From Ohtaekwangia koreensis (GTDB lineage: Bacteria > Bacteroidota > Bacteroidia > Cytophagales > Cyclobacteriaceae): a stretch of 64,000 nt of DNA. The stretch lies in the NCBI RefSeq assembly GCF_900167975.1, contig NZ_FUZU01000001.1, positions 2,751,331-2,815,330 of the forward strand, read 5' to 3'. The stretch's first letter is position 1. Each line of letters opens with the position of its first letter. The notes beneath the pieces were generated by a model. The model did no database searches and had not been told where the DNA came from. It saw only the letters and a list, made by a program, of their open reading frames with translations. The translations under genes and the position numbers were made by a program. Positions 27,112 to 35,765 of the stretch are shown in pieces.

Positions 27112-28644
27112 ATGTATAGAAAAAAATTGTTGTTAAGTACGCTACTTGCTATCGCTTTTTTGGGATATAAAAAAGATGCAGCAGCTCAGACTAATGCATA
27201 TAAAACTAAAGTGTTTAATGAAAACCTGGAAGAAAAATTCGCAAATGTTTCGCCGAAACTCACCTCCAATAATGCGAATCCTTTATTGGATTTTATGTTT
27301 ACCGCCGACCCAACGGCGATAGAATACAACGGAAGAGTCTATGTGTATGCTACCAATGATCATCAACAGTATGAGCATGTAGGAACGGATGGTAAAAATA
27401 CATACGAGCATATCCGTACGCTGGTCATGATGTCTTCCGATGATATGGTCAACTGGACGTATCATGGCCTCATCAATACAGCAAAGCTGGCGCCATGGAG
27501 CCAGAATTCATGGGCGCCTTCCATTACATCCAGGCTAGAAGCAGACGGCAAGACGCACTTCTATTTGTATTACTCCAATAGCGGTATTGGCTCAGCCGTG
27601 CTTACTTCCACTTCTCCGGTTGGCCCGTGGAAAGACCCTTTAGGAAAGAACATAGTCGACCGTTCTGTCCCCGGAGTGGATGTTGATGCTCCATTCGATC
27701 CCGGAGTTGTGATTGACGAGCAGGGTATAGGCTGGCTGACTTTTGGAGGCGGAACGCCTAAGACGAAATATATACCGGACAATGCCAGAATCGTCAGATT
27801 AGGAGCCGATATGATCAGTTTGGCTAGCGATGTTGCCAAAATACCCGCGCCTTATTTCTTTGAGGCAAGCGACCTTAACTTTATCAATGGAACCTGGGTT
27901 TATACCTATAATACCAGTTGGGAGGAACGCACGGAATGGCCTTATAGCAACATTGACAAACCAACCAAATGCGGCATTTCCTATATGACAAGCAAAACAC
28001 CGCTGGATCCGGATAGTTGGAAGTATCGCGATAATTACTTTAAGAATACCGGTGATGATAACGTAGGCCCCTGGACCAACAATCACACTCATCTGTTCAC
28101 GTTTAAAGGGAAATATTATATTGCTTACCATGCCATGTACCTACAGGATTACTTTGGCACCAAGGGTGGTTTTCGTAATGTAGGTATCGAAGAAATGCAG
28201 GTGGATGAAAAGAATTTGAATATCCCCATGGGCAAAGCAACTTTTAAAGGTCCCTCACAAATTACCCTATTAAATCCATTCGTCCTGCAGCAAGCGGAAA
28301 CCACGGCAGGCACTTCCGGGCAAGTACAATTCGAAGCTGTTGGTAATGCGGGCAATATGGTTGCCAAAGGAAAAGCAGACAAGCAATGTCTCCTGATGAA
28401 AGGAGCCGATTTCAGCAAACAGGTTCCTAAAAAATTCGAAGCCCGGGTGAAAGGGAAAGGTAAAATAGATGTTTATGTAAAAGATCTTAAAGGTACTCCT
28501 CTTGTTTCGCTTAACTGTGATGGGGACAATTGGACTACGCTCTCAGAGAAAATAAAACGCAAAATAGATAAAGAAGTGGTGAATATATATTTAGTATTTG
28601 AGGGAAAAAATTTTGTGTTTGATGAATGGAAATTTATGCATTAA
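27112..28644 (+). CDS. GH43-CBM enzyme, BACON-less paralogue with altered lipobox
   Basis: 510 residues. From FNENLEEKFANVSPKL onward it closely follows the protein at 22081: GH43 propeller with D66 (FTADP), PFDPGVVID and FFEASDL motifs, then the same CBM6-like tail. The BACON domain is absent; the signal segment runs almost straight into the GH43. The signal reads AIAFLGYKKDAAAQ: a tyrosine (codon tat, 27166-27168) stands where the lipobox cysteine would be, followed by KKD as in a lipoprotein export signal. It is probably no longer lipidated and may instead be cut after the AAAQ segment. Confidence 0.87.
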   Translation: MYRKKLLLSTLLAIAFLGYKKDAAAQTNAYKTKVFNENLEEKFANVSPKLTSNNANPLLDFMFTADPTAIEYNGRVYVYATNDHQQYEHVGTDGKNTYEHIRTLVMMSSDDMVNWTYHGLINTAKLAPWSQNSWAPSITSRLEADGKTHFYLYYSNSGIGSAVLTSTSPVGPWKDPLGKNIVDRSVPGVDVDAPFDPGVVIDEQGIGWLTFGGGTPKTKYIPDNARIVRLGADMISLASDVAKIPAPYFFEASDLNFINGTWVYTYNTSWEERTEWPYSNIDKPTKCGISYMTSKTPLDPDSWKYRDNYFKNTGDDNVGPWTNNHTHLFTFKGKYYIAYHAMYLQDYFGTKGGFRNVGIEEMQVDEKNLNIPMGKATFKGPSQITLLNPFVLQQAETTAGTSGQVQFEAVGNAGNMVAKGKADKQCLLMKGADFSKQVPKKFEARVKGKGKIDVYVKDLKGTPLVSLNCDGDNWTTLSEKIKRKIDKEVVNIYLVFEGKNFVFDEWKFMH

Positions 28645-28870
28645 TCTGCTCGCTGGTCTTGGACAACAGCACTTATTTATCCCATGCTTTTCTTTGAGTT
28701 CAGTGATTCAGAATTTGAAACAAGAAGGTAGAAATATATTTAAAATGTTTTTGGACTATAAATGTTTTTGGGCTACAAAATATTGAATTGAAAAACTATA
28801 TATCAGCTGTACAAATTTTCTTTCTACACCTTTCATATAGTAATCAGAATTAAAACGAAGCAACAAACCC

Positions 28871-29239
28871 ATGAATAACAGCCTTCCGTCCTTTACTACC
28901 TTGAAAGTTCTTTTTTTCGCACTCGCACTGATGGGTTTGATTGAACCCTTGTCAGCTCAGAAAAACAAGGCACATAATTCATTAATTTTTGCTGATGTAC
29001 CTGATATCTCTTTGATGAGGGTTGGAAAAAATTATTATATGAATAGTACAACGACGTCCGTGAACCCGGGTGTGCCCATGATGAAATCTACAGATCTTGT
29101 CAATTGGAAACTGATCAACTATTCCTATGATACTTTGGCAGATCTGCCGGCCCTAAATTTGTCAGAAGGAAAAAATATCTATAGCAGAGGTTCATGGGCA
29201 AGTAGTCTCCGCTACTACAAGGGGATGATTTCAATCTAA
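28871..29239 (+). pseudogene. Truncated mosaic GH43_12 gene
   Basis: A 122-residue frame holding only the signal peptide (to about residue 30) and the first propeller blade of a GH43_12-like enzyme (FADVPD retained), stopping at RYYKGMISI. The intact relatives continue for about 400 more residues, including the acid Glu. The first 110 bases closely match the gene at 32132, while the rest closely matches the gene at 23964, so it is a recombinant of the two. The break at about 29227 is followed 15 bases after the stop by the GH74 gene. It cannot form an active enzyme. Confidence 0.85.
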
Positions 29240-29254
29240 AAAGAATTAAAACTT

Positions 29255-31735
29255 ATGAATATGTATAAATATAAAACAATCAGAATTTTGATATTCGCAT
29301 GGACTTGTTTCATGTTCGTTTTTGAATCGTATGCCCAGACTTATACTTGGGGAAATGTGGCTTTCGGAGGCGGCGGTTATGTATCAGGCATTATTACGCA
29401 TAAAACCTCAGGAGATGTTTACTGCCGTACAGATGTTGGAGGAGCTTACCGCTGGGATGCTACAAATTCGAAATGGATACCTTTGTTAGATTGGAATTCA
29501 GATGATGAAATTTCATACCAGGGAGTGGAGGCAATTGCTATAGATCCTCAGAATGCCAATAATGTATATATATATGCAGGGATGTCTTACTTTAATAACG
29601 GGAAATCAGCGATCTTAAAATCAACTGATAAAGGAAATACTTTTACCACTATAATTACAGGCGATAATTCTTCCGGACAATTTACCGCTCATGGGAATAG
29701 AATGGGAAGATCTAATGGTGAACGTCTGGCCGTGGATCCTAATAACAGCAACATTCTTTTTTGCGGAACCGGGTCAAAAGGTTTATGGAAAAGCACAGAC
29801 GCCGGTCTAACGTGGACATTGGCTTGGAATGGAGTCACTACCACACCCAACGAAAATGGAATTTGCTTCGTTGTATTCGATCCAGGTAATGTGTCGGGAG
29901 GTATTACACAAACCATTTATTTGGGGGTTTCTCGTTTTGGAAGCACAAATGTTTATAGAAGTACCGATGGCGGTACAACTTTTTCAGCCTTATCCGCTAC
30001 ACTACCCACAACGTTTATGCCTCACAGAGCCGCTCTTAACGGAAACATGTTATACATTACGTATGCAAATGGTTCAGGCCCACATCCACACTGGAACACT
30101 TCACTTAATGAAACTTGTGATAACGGACAAGTATGGAGTTTTAACACAAGCACATCAGCTGCGACAAATATAACACCCGTCACAGGAAAGGCATACAGCG
30201 GTGTGTCCGTGGATCCTGCAAATGCCAACAGGCTTATTGTTTCCACAACCAACTCCTGGAGCGATCAATTCGGCGGTACCGCTTGGGGGGATTATGTGTA
30301 CTTATCTACCAACGGAGGAAGTACCTGGACACAAAAGTTATCTAGTACAAGTAAATTCAACGCCAATGGCGTGGGTTGGACTACCGGTAATGCGATACAT
30401 TGGACAGGTTCTATTGATTTTGACCCATTGAATACGGCGAAAGTAAGAATTATATCGGGGAACGGACTTTTTACCTGTGATGATATTAATGCGGCTACTA
30501 CTACCTGGAAATTTGATTCAAAAGGAATCGAAGAAACGGTAACGCTTGATGCCATCAGTATTCCCGGAGGTAAATTTATTTCAGCGGTAGGGGACGTATA
30601 TGGGGCAGTGTATTCTGATATTTATGCCTATCCGGCCCAAAAAATTATGCCCACCTCTGTTTGTAATATAAGTGTAGCTTATGCCGCAAACAATACCAGT
30701 AAGGTGGTAAGAGCTTCAGATAAAATATATTATTCTACTAATCAAGGGACAAGCTGGACACAATCGGTCACCACAAAGGGCCCTTGGGGAAAAGTAGCTT
30801 TATCTGCGGATGGAAATACTATTCTTCATAGTCCTGAATATAAAAATTCCGGCGATCCAACTACGACTTATTATTCAACAAACAATGGAGGAACGTGGAC
30901 AAGTACAGGAGTTACTAATATTCAAAATGCCGTGCCTGTAGCTGATTTCGTCAACACCAATAAATTTTATATTTATAATCGTGCTACCAGCCAGTTTTTA
31001 GTAAGTACAAATAAAGGAGTAAGTTTTACAGCTTCAACCTCTAATCCCGGTCAATGGGGTTCGCAATTGATAAGGGCCGTTCCGGGTAATGAAGGACATG
31101 TGTGGGTAGCTTTATACGGGAGTGGATTAAAATATACTACTAACAACGGAACTTCATGGACAACTGTCTCTAATATTACTTACTGTGCAGCAGTGGGGTT
31201 CGGAAAAACTGAACCAAGTGCAACTTATCCTACTGTATATATCTGGGGAACGGTAGGAGGGGTAAAAGGTCTGTTCCGCTCCATTAACCAGGGAGTTAGC
31301 TGGACAAGAGTAAACGATGACGCTCATGAATGGGGAGGTCCTGGGAATGGTAATTTTGTAATGGGCGATATGAACGTATATGGCCGGGTATATATGAGTA
31401 CGGTAGGAAGAGGTCTTGTTGTAGGAGATATAGAGGGTACTGTTGTAGAAGTCATTACAGGGATTGAAAACCGTAACCCAAACTCCGAAAAAAACCTTTT
31501 GCTGAATGCCTGGCCCAACCCTTCATCCAACGGCGGATTTAAGGTAGAGATCAAAGGGATTAAAGAAGAAGCATCATTGACTGTTTCAGATATACTTGGA
31601 CGTGTGGTTGAAGAGATAAAGGTACCGGCAGGAGTTTCCGAATTGACATTAGGAGAGCATCTTTCCCCCGGTATTTATTACCTTACTATCCGGGGCAACG
31701 CGAGCAAGGAGACTATCAAGCTAATCAGGAACTGA
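29255..31735 (+). CDS. GH74 endo-xyloglucanase-like enzyme with T9SS sorting domain (second)
   Basis: 826 residues: signal peptide (about 1-28, SYAQ), GH74 double propeller (about 30-740), and a T9SS type A sorting domain (about 752-826; AWPNPSSNGGF ... LSPGIYYLTI ... LIRN). D60 in CRTDVGGAYRWD is the predicted base; the second Asp lies in AVGDVYGAV, where the first GH74 has FGDVSGFVH. Many ST.GG.TW Asp-box repeats are present. The divergence from the GH74 at 14789 is moderate, including a clearly different sorting domain. Composition is more AT-rich than the GH43 at 32132. It probably cuts xyloglucan backbones with a different position preference (inference). Confidence 0.9.
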   Translation: MNMYKYKTIRILIFAWTCFMFVFESYAQTYTWGNVAFGGGGYVSGIITHKTSGDVYCRTDVGGAYRWDATNSKWIPLLDWNSDDEISYQGVEAIAIDPQNANNVYIYAGMSYFNNGKSAILKSTDKGNTFTTIITGDNSSGQFTAHGNRMGRSNGERLAVDPNNSNILFCGTGSKGLWKSTDAGLTWTLAWNGVTTTPNENGICFVVFDPGNVSGGITQTIYLGVSRFGSTNVYRSTDGGTTFSALSATLPTTFMPHRAALNGNMLYITYANGSGPHPHWNTSLNETCDNGQVWSFNTSTSAATNITPVTGKAYSGVSVDPANANRLIVSTTNSWSDQFGGTAWGDYVYLSTNGGSTWTQKLSSTSKFNANGVGWTTGNAIHWTGSIDFDPLNTAKVRIISGNGLFTCDDINAATTTWKFDSKGIEETVTLDAISIPGGKFISAVGDVYGAVYSDIYAYPAQKIMPTSVCNISVAYAANNTSKVVRASDKIYYSTNQGTSWTQSVTTKGPWGKVALSADGNTILHSPEYKNSGDPTTTYYSTNNGGTWTSTGVTNIQNAVPVADFVNTNKFYIYNRATSQFLVSTNKGVSFTASTSNPGQWGSQLIRAVPGNEGHVWVALYGSGLKYTTNNGTSWTTVSNITYCAAVGFGKTEPSATYPTVYIWGTVGGVKGLFRSINQGVSWTRVNDDAHEWGGPGNGNFVMGDMNVYGRVYMSTVGRGLVVGDIEGTVVEVITGIENRNPNSEKNLLLNAWPNPSSNGGFKVEIKGIKEEASLTVSDILGRVVEEIKVPAGVSELTLGEHLSPGIYYLTIRGNASKETIKLIRN

Positions 31736-31849
31736 GTATAATAAGAAAGACGAGATATTTTGGTAGAGGTCTAAGATTGGCTGGATTGCAGTTCGGCTTT
31801 TTTAGCCTAGACACAACTTTCTCACTTACCATTTTCAGCAATTGACTAA

Positions 31850-31880
31850 CATTCACATATACATGCGAATGTTGGTCAAT
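31850..31880 (+). terminator. Hairpin downstream of second GH74
   Basis: Imperfect inverted repeat: attgactaacattc (about 31840-31853) pairs with gaatgttggtcaat (31868-31881). It lies about 105 bases after the GH74 stop. No strong T-run follows. Confidence 0.4.
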
Positions 31881-31964
31881 TGATTCTGGGATAGCAGCAG
31901 TCATAAGGAAATAAAAATAATGATACACGGGTAATTAGCTATCACACCCGAATGTTAAAACTTA

Positions 31965-32030
31965 AATGCTAAAACAGAAATGGTTCATCAGCAAGGCATA
32001 ACAACCATCACGCGGGTAGTTAAAAAGTGA
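31965..32030 (+). pseudogene. Relic of a GH74 T9SS tail
   Basis: The last 30 bases (32001-32030) are identical to the final codons of the leftward GH74 gene at 14789 and encode TTITRVVKK plus a stop. The 22 bases before them encode VHQQGI against VDQHGT. A third GH74 copy therefore once ended here, facing right, upstream of the GH43 at 32132. Confidence 0.8.
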
Positions 32031-32131
32031 TTTTGTACCCGCTCGTACTAGAGAAATTTGATCGTAAATAAATCGCTAACCAGAACGCCCACGCCATTAA
32101 TAGTTATCCAATTAAAACGAAATATAAACGC

Positions 32132-33724
32132 ATGAATAACCGCCTTCGGTCCTGTAATATTTTGAAACTTCTTTTTTTCGCACTCGCACTGCTGGGGTTG
32201 GTTGAACCCTTGACAGCTCAGAAAAACAGGGCACATAATCCAATCATTTTCGCTGACGTTCCTGACATATCGGTCGTGCGGGTTAACGATAATTACTACA
32301 TGAGCAGCACCACCATGCACATGAATCCAGGTGTACCTATAATGAAGTCAAAAGACCTGGTGAACTGGAAGACAATCAGGTATGCTTATGATACACTCGC
32401 CAATATGGATGAGCTCAATCTTGCCAATGGTAAGAGCACCTACGGACGAGGCACGTGGGCCAGTTGTATCCGCTATCATAAGGGAACCTACTATGTGAGT
32501 ACATTTGCGCAGACGACAAACCGTACTTACATTTTCTCCACGCGTGATATTGAGAAGGGTCCATGGAAACTTTCTTCCTTCAAACCTGCCTATCATGACC
32601 ACAGCCTTTTCTTTGAAGACGATGGCCGGGTATATCTGATCTATGGTGGCGGTCAACTGCGTTTAGTTGAATTAACACCCGATGCGTCTGCTGTGAAGTC
32701 AGGCTCACAGGAGCAGGTGATCCTCGAAAATGCCAGCGCCCCGGCTGGCCCTGATATTGGTTTAAATGCAGAGGGGTCGCAGCTGTTCAAGGTAAAAGGA
32801 AAGTATTATCTCTTTAATATCGTCTGGCCGAAGGGTGGTATGCGGACGGTGCTGGTTCACCGTGCTGATCAAATCACGGGTCCTTGGGAGGGACGGGTTG
32901 CGTTTCAGGATTTGGGCGTGGCCCAAGGGGGGCTCGTCGATACACCTGATGGTGCATGGTTCGCGTATTTGTTTCGCGACTATGGTTCAGTAGGAAGAAT
33001 ACCTTACCTGGTACCTGTTAAATGGGAAGACGGATGGCCTGTCCTGGGTGTAGACGGAAAAGCCCCGGAAACACTGGACCTGCCGGCCAACCAGAGTTTG
33101 ATCCCGGGCATTGTAGAGCCAGATGAGTTTACCCGCAAGAAAGGTGACCGTCCGTTGCCGCTGGCGTGGCAATGGAATCACAACCCGGATGACAAACACT
33201 GGACAGTGAGCGACCGTAAAGGTTACCTGCGTATTACAACGGGTAGGGTAGATACTTCATTTCAACTGGTTCGGAATATACTGACCCAACGCACCATCGG
33301 TCCGGAATGCAGTGGATCTACAGCAATCGATGTGTCCCGAATGAAGGAGGGCGATTTTGCAGGGCTCACTGTTTTCCAAAGAAGATACGGACAGGTTGGT
33401 GTTAAATTCGAAAATGGTAAAAAGTCAATCGTGATGGTGAGTGCTCAATCTGAAAAACCGGTTGAGATGGCGCGGGTAGCGCTCTCCCAGAATGTAGTTT
33501 ACCTGAAGGCTGAATGTAACTTCCGGGACCTTGCAGACACTGCTGAGTTTTTCTATAGTATAGATGGCAAGTTGTGGACGAAGATTGGCTCACCATTAAA
33601 AATGGCCTATACTTTTCCACATTTCATGGGATACCGGTTTGGGTTATTCAATTATGCAACGCAAAGTGCAGGCGGAATGGTCGACTTTGATTTTTTCCAT
33701 ATCGAAGACCATATTTCCAAATGA
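32132..33724 (+). CDS. GH43_12-like arabinofuranosidase/xylosidase (paralogue c)
   Basis: 530 residues: signal peptide (about 1-30, PLTAQ), GH43 propeller (about 32-320) with IFADVPD, HDHSLFFEDDG and NAEGSQLF motifs intact, and the C-terminal beta-sandwich (about 330-530). It has the layout of the gene at 23964 but higher GC and many synonymous differences, so it is an older or separately acquired relative. Expected role: removal of arabinose or xylose side groups from xyloglucan or arabinoxylan. A hairpin terminator follows; it is the last gene of the island. Confidence 0.88.
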   Translation: MNNRLRSCNILKLLFFALALLGLVEPLTAQKNRAHNPIIFADVPDISVVRVNDNYYMSSTTMHMNPGVPIMKSKDLVNWKTIRYAYDTLANMDELNLANGKSTYGRGTWASCIRYHKGTYYVSTFAQTTNRTYIFSTRDIEKGPWKLSSFKPAYHDHSLFFEDDGRVYLIYGGGQLRLVELTPDASAVKSGSQEQVILENASAPAGPDIGLNAEGSQLFKVKGKYYLFNIVWPKGGMRTVLVHRADQITGPWEGRVAFQDLGVAQGGLVDTPDGAWFAYLFRDYGSVGRIPYLVPVKWEDGWPVLGVDGKAPETLDLPANQSLIPGIVEPDEFTRKKGDRPLPLAWQWNHNPDDKHWTVSDRKGYLRITTGRVDTSFQLVRNILTQRTIGPECSGSTAIDVSRMKEGDFAGLTVFQRRYGQVGVKFENGKKSIVMVSAQSEKPVEMARVALSQNVVYLKAECNFRDLADTAEFFYSIDGKLWTKIGSPLKMAYTFPHFMGYRFGLFNYATQSAGGMVDFDFFHIEDHISK

Positions 33725-33797
33725 GCTACGCCCACTCTTGATTGTCAGTATATGTACTCATTCGATCACAAAACAGTAACTTAGAATTGCCAAGAAA

Positions 33798-33843
33798 ACG
33801 CGCTCAGCATTCCTAAACATCGGTAAAGGAAATGTTGAGCGTC
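33798..33843 (+). terminator. Hairpin terminator closing the glycosidase island
   Basis: Imperfect inverted repeat: acgcgctcagcattcc pairs with ggaaatgttgagcgt, loop about 14 bases, followed by ctttgtt. It lies about 75 bases after the last GH43 stop and before the convergent SnoaL-like gene. Confidence 0.6.
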
Positions 33844-33902
33844 TTTGTTAAGGGCTTTGAGGGAGAACGTGAACGTTTAGTTTCCTTCAGCAGTACTGTT
33901 CT

Positions 33903-34313
33903 TTAATTTGGAATGGCACCTATTTGTCGTAGTAATTCAAGCATATCCGGTTGTCCGTGTTCCTCTATTATTTGTTCATTGGACAAACGATAAAAATTGA
34001 TGGCCTGAATCCCAATTACTTTTCCTGTAGCAGGGACACCGAAAAACTCACCATGGTGCGTGCCCCTCATCGTGAATCGTGCAGCCACTTTGTCGCCTTC
34101 TGTTATCATATCTTCAAGCGTCCATTGAATGTCAGGAAAACCACTGCGCATCATGGAGATAACCATTAGGTATCCCTTGGGGCCTTGAGCTGGTTCAGGT
34201 TGGCCAGGCACATGGAACTTTGCCACCGGGCTGATAAGTCGTTGTGCTAAATTCTCATCAGCAGTATTAATGAACTGAACAAATTGCTTGAAAAAATCTT
34301 TATGAGTTCCCAT
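33903..34313 (-). CDS. SnoaL-like/ester cyclase-family protein
   Basis: 136 residues from MGTHKDFFKQF; the frame extends 14 codons upstream to 34355. It has an NTF2/SnoaL cone fold signature: FKQFVQFINTADENLAQRLI, AQGPKGYLMVISMMRSGFPDIQWTLEDMI, GDKVAARFTMRGTHHGEFFGVPATGK and a C-terminal ...EHGQPDMLELLRQIG. Such proteins are grouped as SnoaL-like polyketide cyclases or ester cyclases, but stand-alone bacterial members mostly have unknown substrates. Single gene, leftward. Confidence 0.82.
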   Translation of the reverse strand: MGTHKDFFKQFVQFINTADENLAQRLISPVAKFHVPGQPEPAQGPKGYLMVISMMRSGFPDIQWTLEDMITEGDKVAARFTMRGTHHGEFFGVPATGKVIGIQAINFYRLSNEQIIEEHGQPDMLELLRQIGAIPN

Positions 34314-34609
34314 GACTATTTTTTTGATTGTATCAGATGCAAAGATGATGTGCATCTGCCGTGTCAGTCAATAAACAAGTTTAAGAAATACCCTTAAGGT
34401 AGTTTAAGGGTGAAGTCTTACCGATATAAAAAATTACGATGTCCTAGAATCTTCATCTTTCTTGTAGAGCTTCTTAACGCCTTTGAGAAAAATGAAGCGT
34501 CTTCTGCAGGGCCTCCCATACTTCACTGGTAATGTGTATAATTTTTTACTTATTATGTACGTTATTATGTACAGAAATATTAATTTTGTTGGACTTTAAA
34601 TCATTGAAT
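34314..34609. promoter_or_regulatory. Promoter/operator region of the toxin-antitoxin pair
   Basis: Two direct repeats ttattatgtac at 34550-34560 and 34562-34572 (12-base period) precede a Bacteroidota -7 type box TAATTTTG at 34581-34588, 22 bases before the antitoxin start at 34610. The repeats are a natural candidate for autoregulatory antitoxin binding. The remaining sequence toward 34314 holds nothing recognisable. Confidence 0.55.
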
Positions 34610-34918
34610 ATGAAAACAGCGACTATTACGGACTTCAGGCAAAAGATGAAAGAACATCTGGACGAGATTCAACAAGATCAAGACATCCTGGTGCTGACTG
34701 GTCCGAAAAAGAAAGATTTTGTGATCTTAACCCTCGAGACGTTTAACGCCATGGAGGAGACCGCTCACTTACTTTCAACTTCTGCAAATACAAAACGTCT
34801 AATGGAAAGTATTGCTCAGGATAGGGCTGGCAAGACTACAATACGCGAATTGAATTTTGATGGAGCCAAACCAAACGTTGCATCTCGCAAGAGGGTGGCT
34901 AAAGCAAAGTCAAAATAG
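34610..34918 (+). CDS. Phd/YefM-family antitoxin
   Basis: 102 residues from the ATG at 34610 (upstream in-frame codons back to 34532 run through the promoter and are rejected). The N-terminal half fits the Phd/YefM fold (MKTATITDFRQKMKEHLDEI ... LVLTGPKKKDFVILTLETFNAMEET), which binds operator DNA; the C-terminal half is the disordered, basic toxin-binding part ending in RKRVAKAKSK. It neutralises the YoeB-like RNase encoded 4 bases downstream and should repress the pair. Confidence 0.88.
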   Translation: MKTATITDFRQKMKEHLDEIQQDQDILVLTGPKKKDFVILTLETFNAMEETAHLLSTSANTKRLMESIAQDRAGKTTIRELNFDGAKPNVASRKRVAKAKSK

Positions 34919-34922
34919 TAAT

Positions 34923-35189
34923 ATGCAGATAGCATTTACTGATCATGCGTGGGGTGACTATTTATATTGGCAAGCCAATGATGCCGACACGCTGGGAAGG
35001 ATCAACGATCTTATTAAAGAAATAAAAAGAGAACCTTTTAAGGGCACAGGTAAACCAGAACCCCTTAAAGGGAACCTTGCCGGTTACTGGTCTAGAAGAA
35101 TTACTGGCGAACATCGATTGGTTTATAGGATTTCGGGTACTAAGCCTAATCAGATACTTACAATTATTCAGGCTAGGCTTCACTATTAA
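34923..35189 (+). CDS. YoeB/Txe-family ribosome-dependent mRNA endonuclease toxin
   Basis: 88 residues from the ATG at 34923, 4 bases after the antitoxin stop. The family signature is clear: EPLKGNLAGYWSRRITGEHRLVYRI and the terminal IIQARLHY, with the catalytic-type residues Glu (PEPLKG), Arg (EHRLVY) and the C-terminal His-Tyr pair. YoeB toxins are RelE-fold RNases that cut mRNA in the ribosomal A site. Full length and apparently intact, so the system is probably active. Confidence 0.9.
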   Translation: MQIAFTDHAWGDYLYWQANDADTLGRINDLIKEIKREPFKGTGKPEPLKGNLAGYWSRRITGEHRLVYRISGTKPNQILTIIQARLHY

Positions 35190-35263
35190 AAATTTCCATG
35201 GTGTTGAATTTAGCGACAAAGACTTTTTATCATGGCCTGTATTTTCGAGGGTCACGCAACAAA

Positions 35264-35755
35264 TCAATTGGTTGATTTATACTGTTCATCCGTCACAGCC
35301 TCTAACCAGGTAACAATTCCATCATTTTCTGTTTTTGGCAAAATATACATTTGGGTAAGACTGTTGTTCTCAGTGGCACCATGCCAATGCTTTACATTTG
35401 GTGGACACTTGATCACATCACCTTTTCTCATGGTTTGCTTTGGTTGTCCTTCCAATTGGTGATAACCTTCGCCATCAAGTACAATAAGAATTTGCCCACT
35501 CGGATGGACGTGCCAGTTTGATCTGGCACTTTTTTCAAAATAAACGTTGCCGACCAGTGTGTTATAGGTTGAATCATTGGACACTAATCCAAAGTTGTAG
35601 GCATTACCCGTGAAATTTGTTGCTGGACCCAACTGTCCTTTTGGAAAAATAGACTGTTCATGGCCTGCATCTTCAGCATTGTCTTTACCACCAGCACAAT
35701 TGAGTAAAGTACTTACTACGATGATTGATGCAATAATTTTTGATATGGTTTTCAT
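35264..35755 (-). CDS. Cupin-domain lipoprotein
   Basis: 163 residues from MKTISKIIAS (the frame starts 3 codons upstream at 35764). Lipoprotein signal ending LLNC (Cys near 20), then a single cupin domain with the metal-binding pattern NWHVHPSGQILIVLDGEGYHQLEG (motif 1, H-x-H ... G) and GDVIKCPPNVKHWHGA (motif 2). Stand-alone secreted cupins of this type are of unknown substrate, often annotated as carboxymuconolactone-associated or quercetin-like dioxygenases. It follows the cyclophilin-like gene with almost no gap, so they form an operon. Confidence 0.83.
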   Translation of the reverse strand: MKTISKIIASIIVVSTLLNCAGGKDNAEDAGHEQSIFPKGQLGPATNFTGNAYNFGLVSNDSTYNTLVGNVYFEKSARSNWHVHPSGQILIVLDGEGYHQLEGQPKQTMRKGDVIKCPPNVKHWHGATENNSLTQMYILPKTENDGIVTWLEAVTDEQYKSTN

Positions 35756-35765
35756 ATAACCCATC

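Larger units (their letters stand above)
31736..32131. other. Intergenic region holding a GH74 relic
   Basis: No intact gene in 396 bases. Near 31850-31885 an imperfect inverted repeat (ttgactaacattcacatat / atgcgaatgttggtcaa) could end transcription of the GH74 gene. The relic at 31965-32030 is listed separately. Confidence 0.45.
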
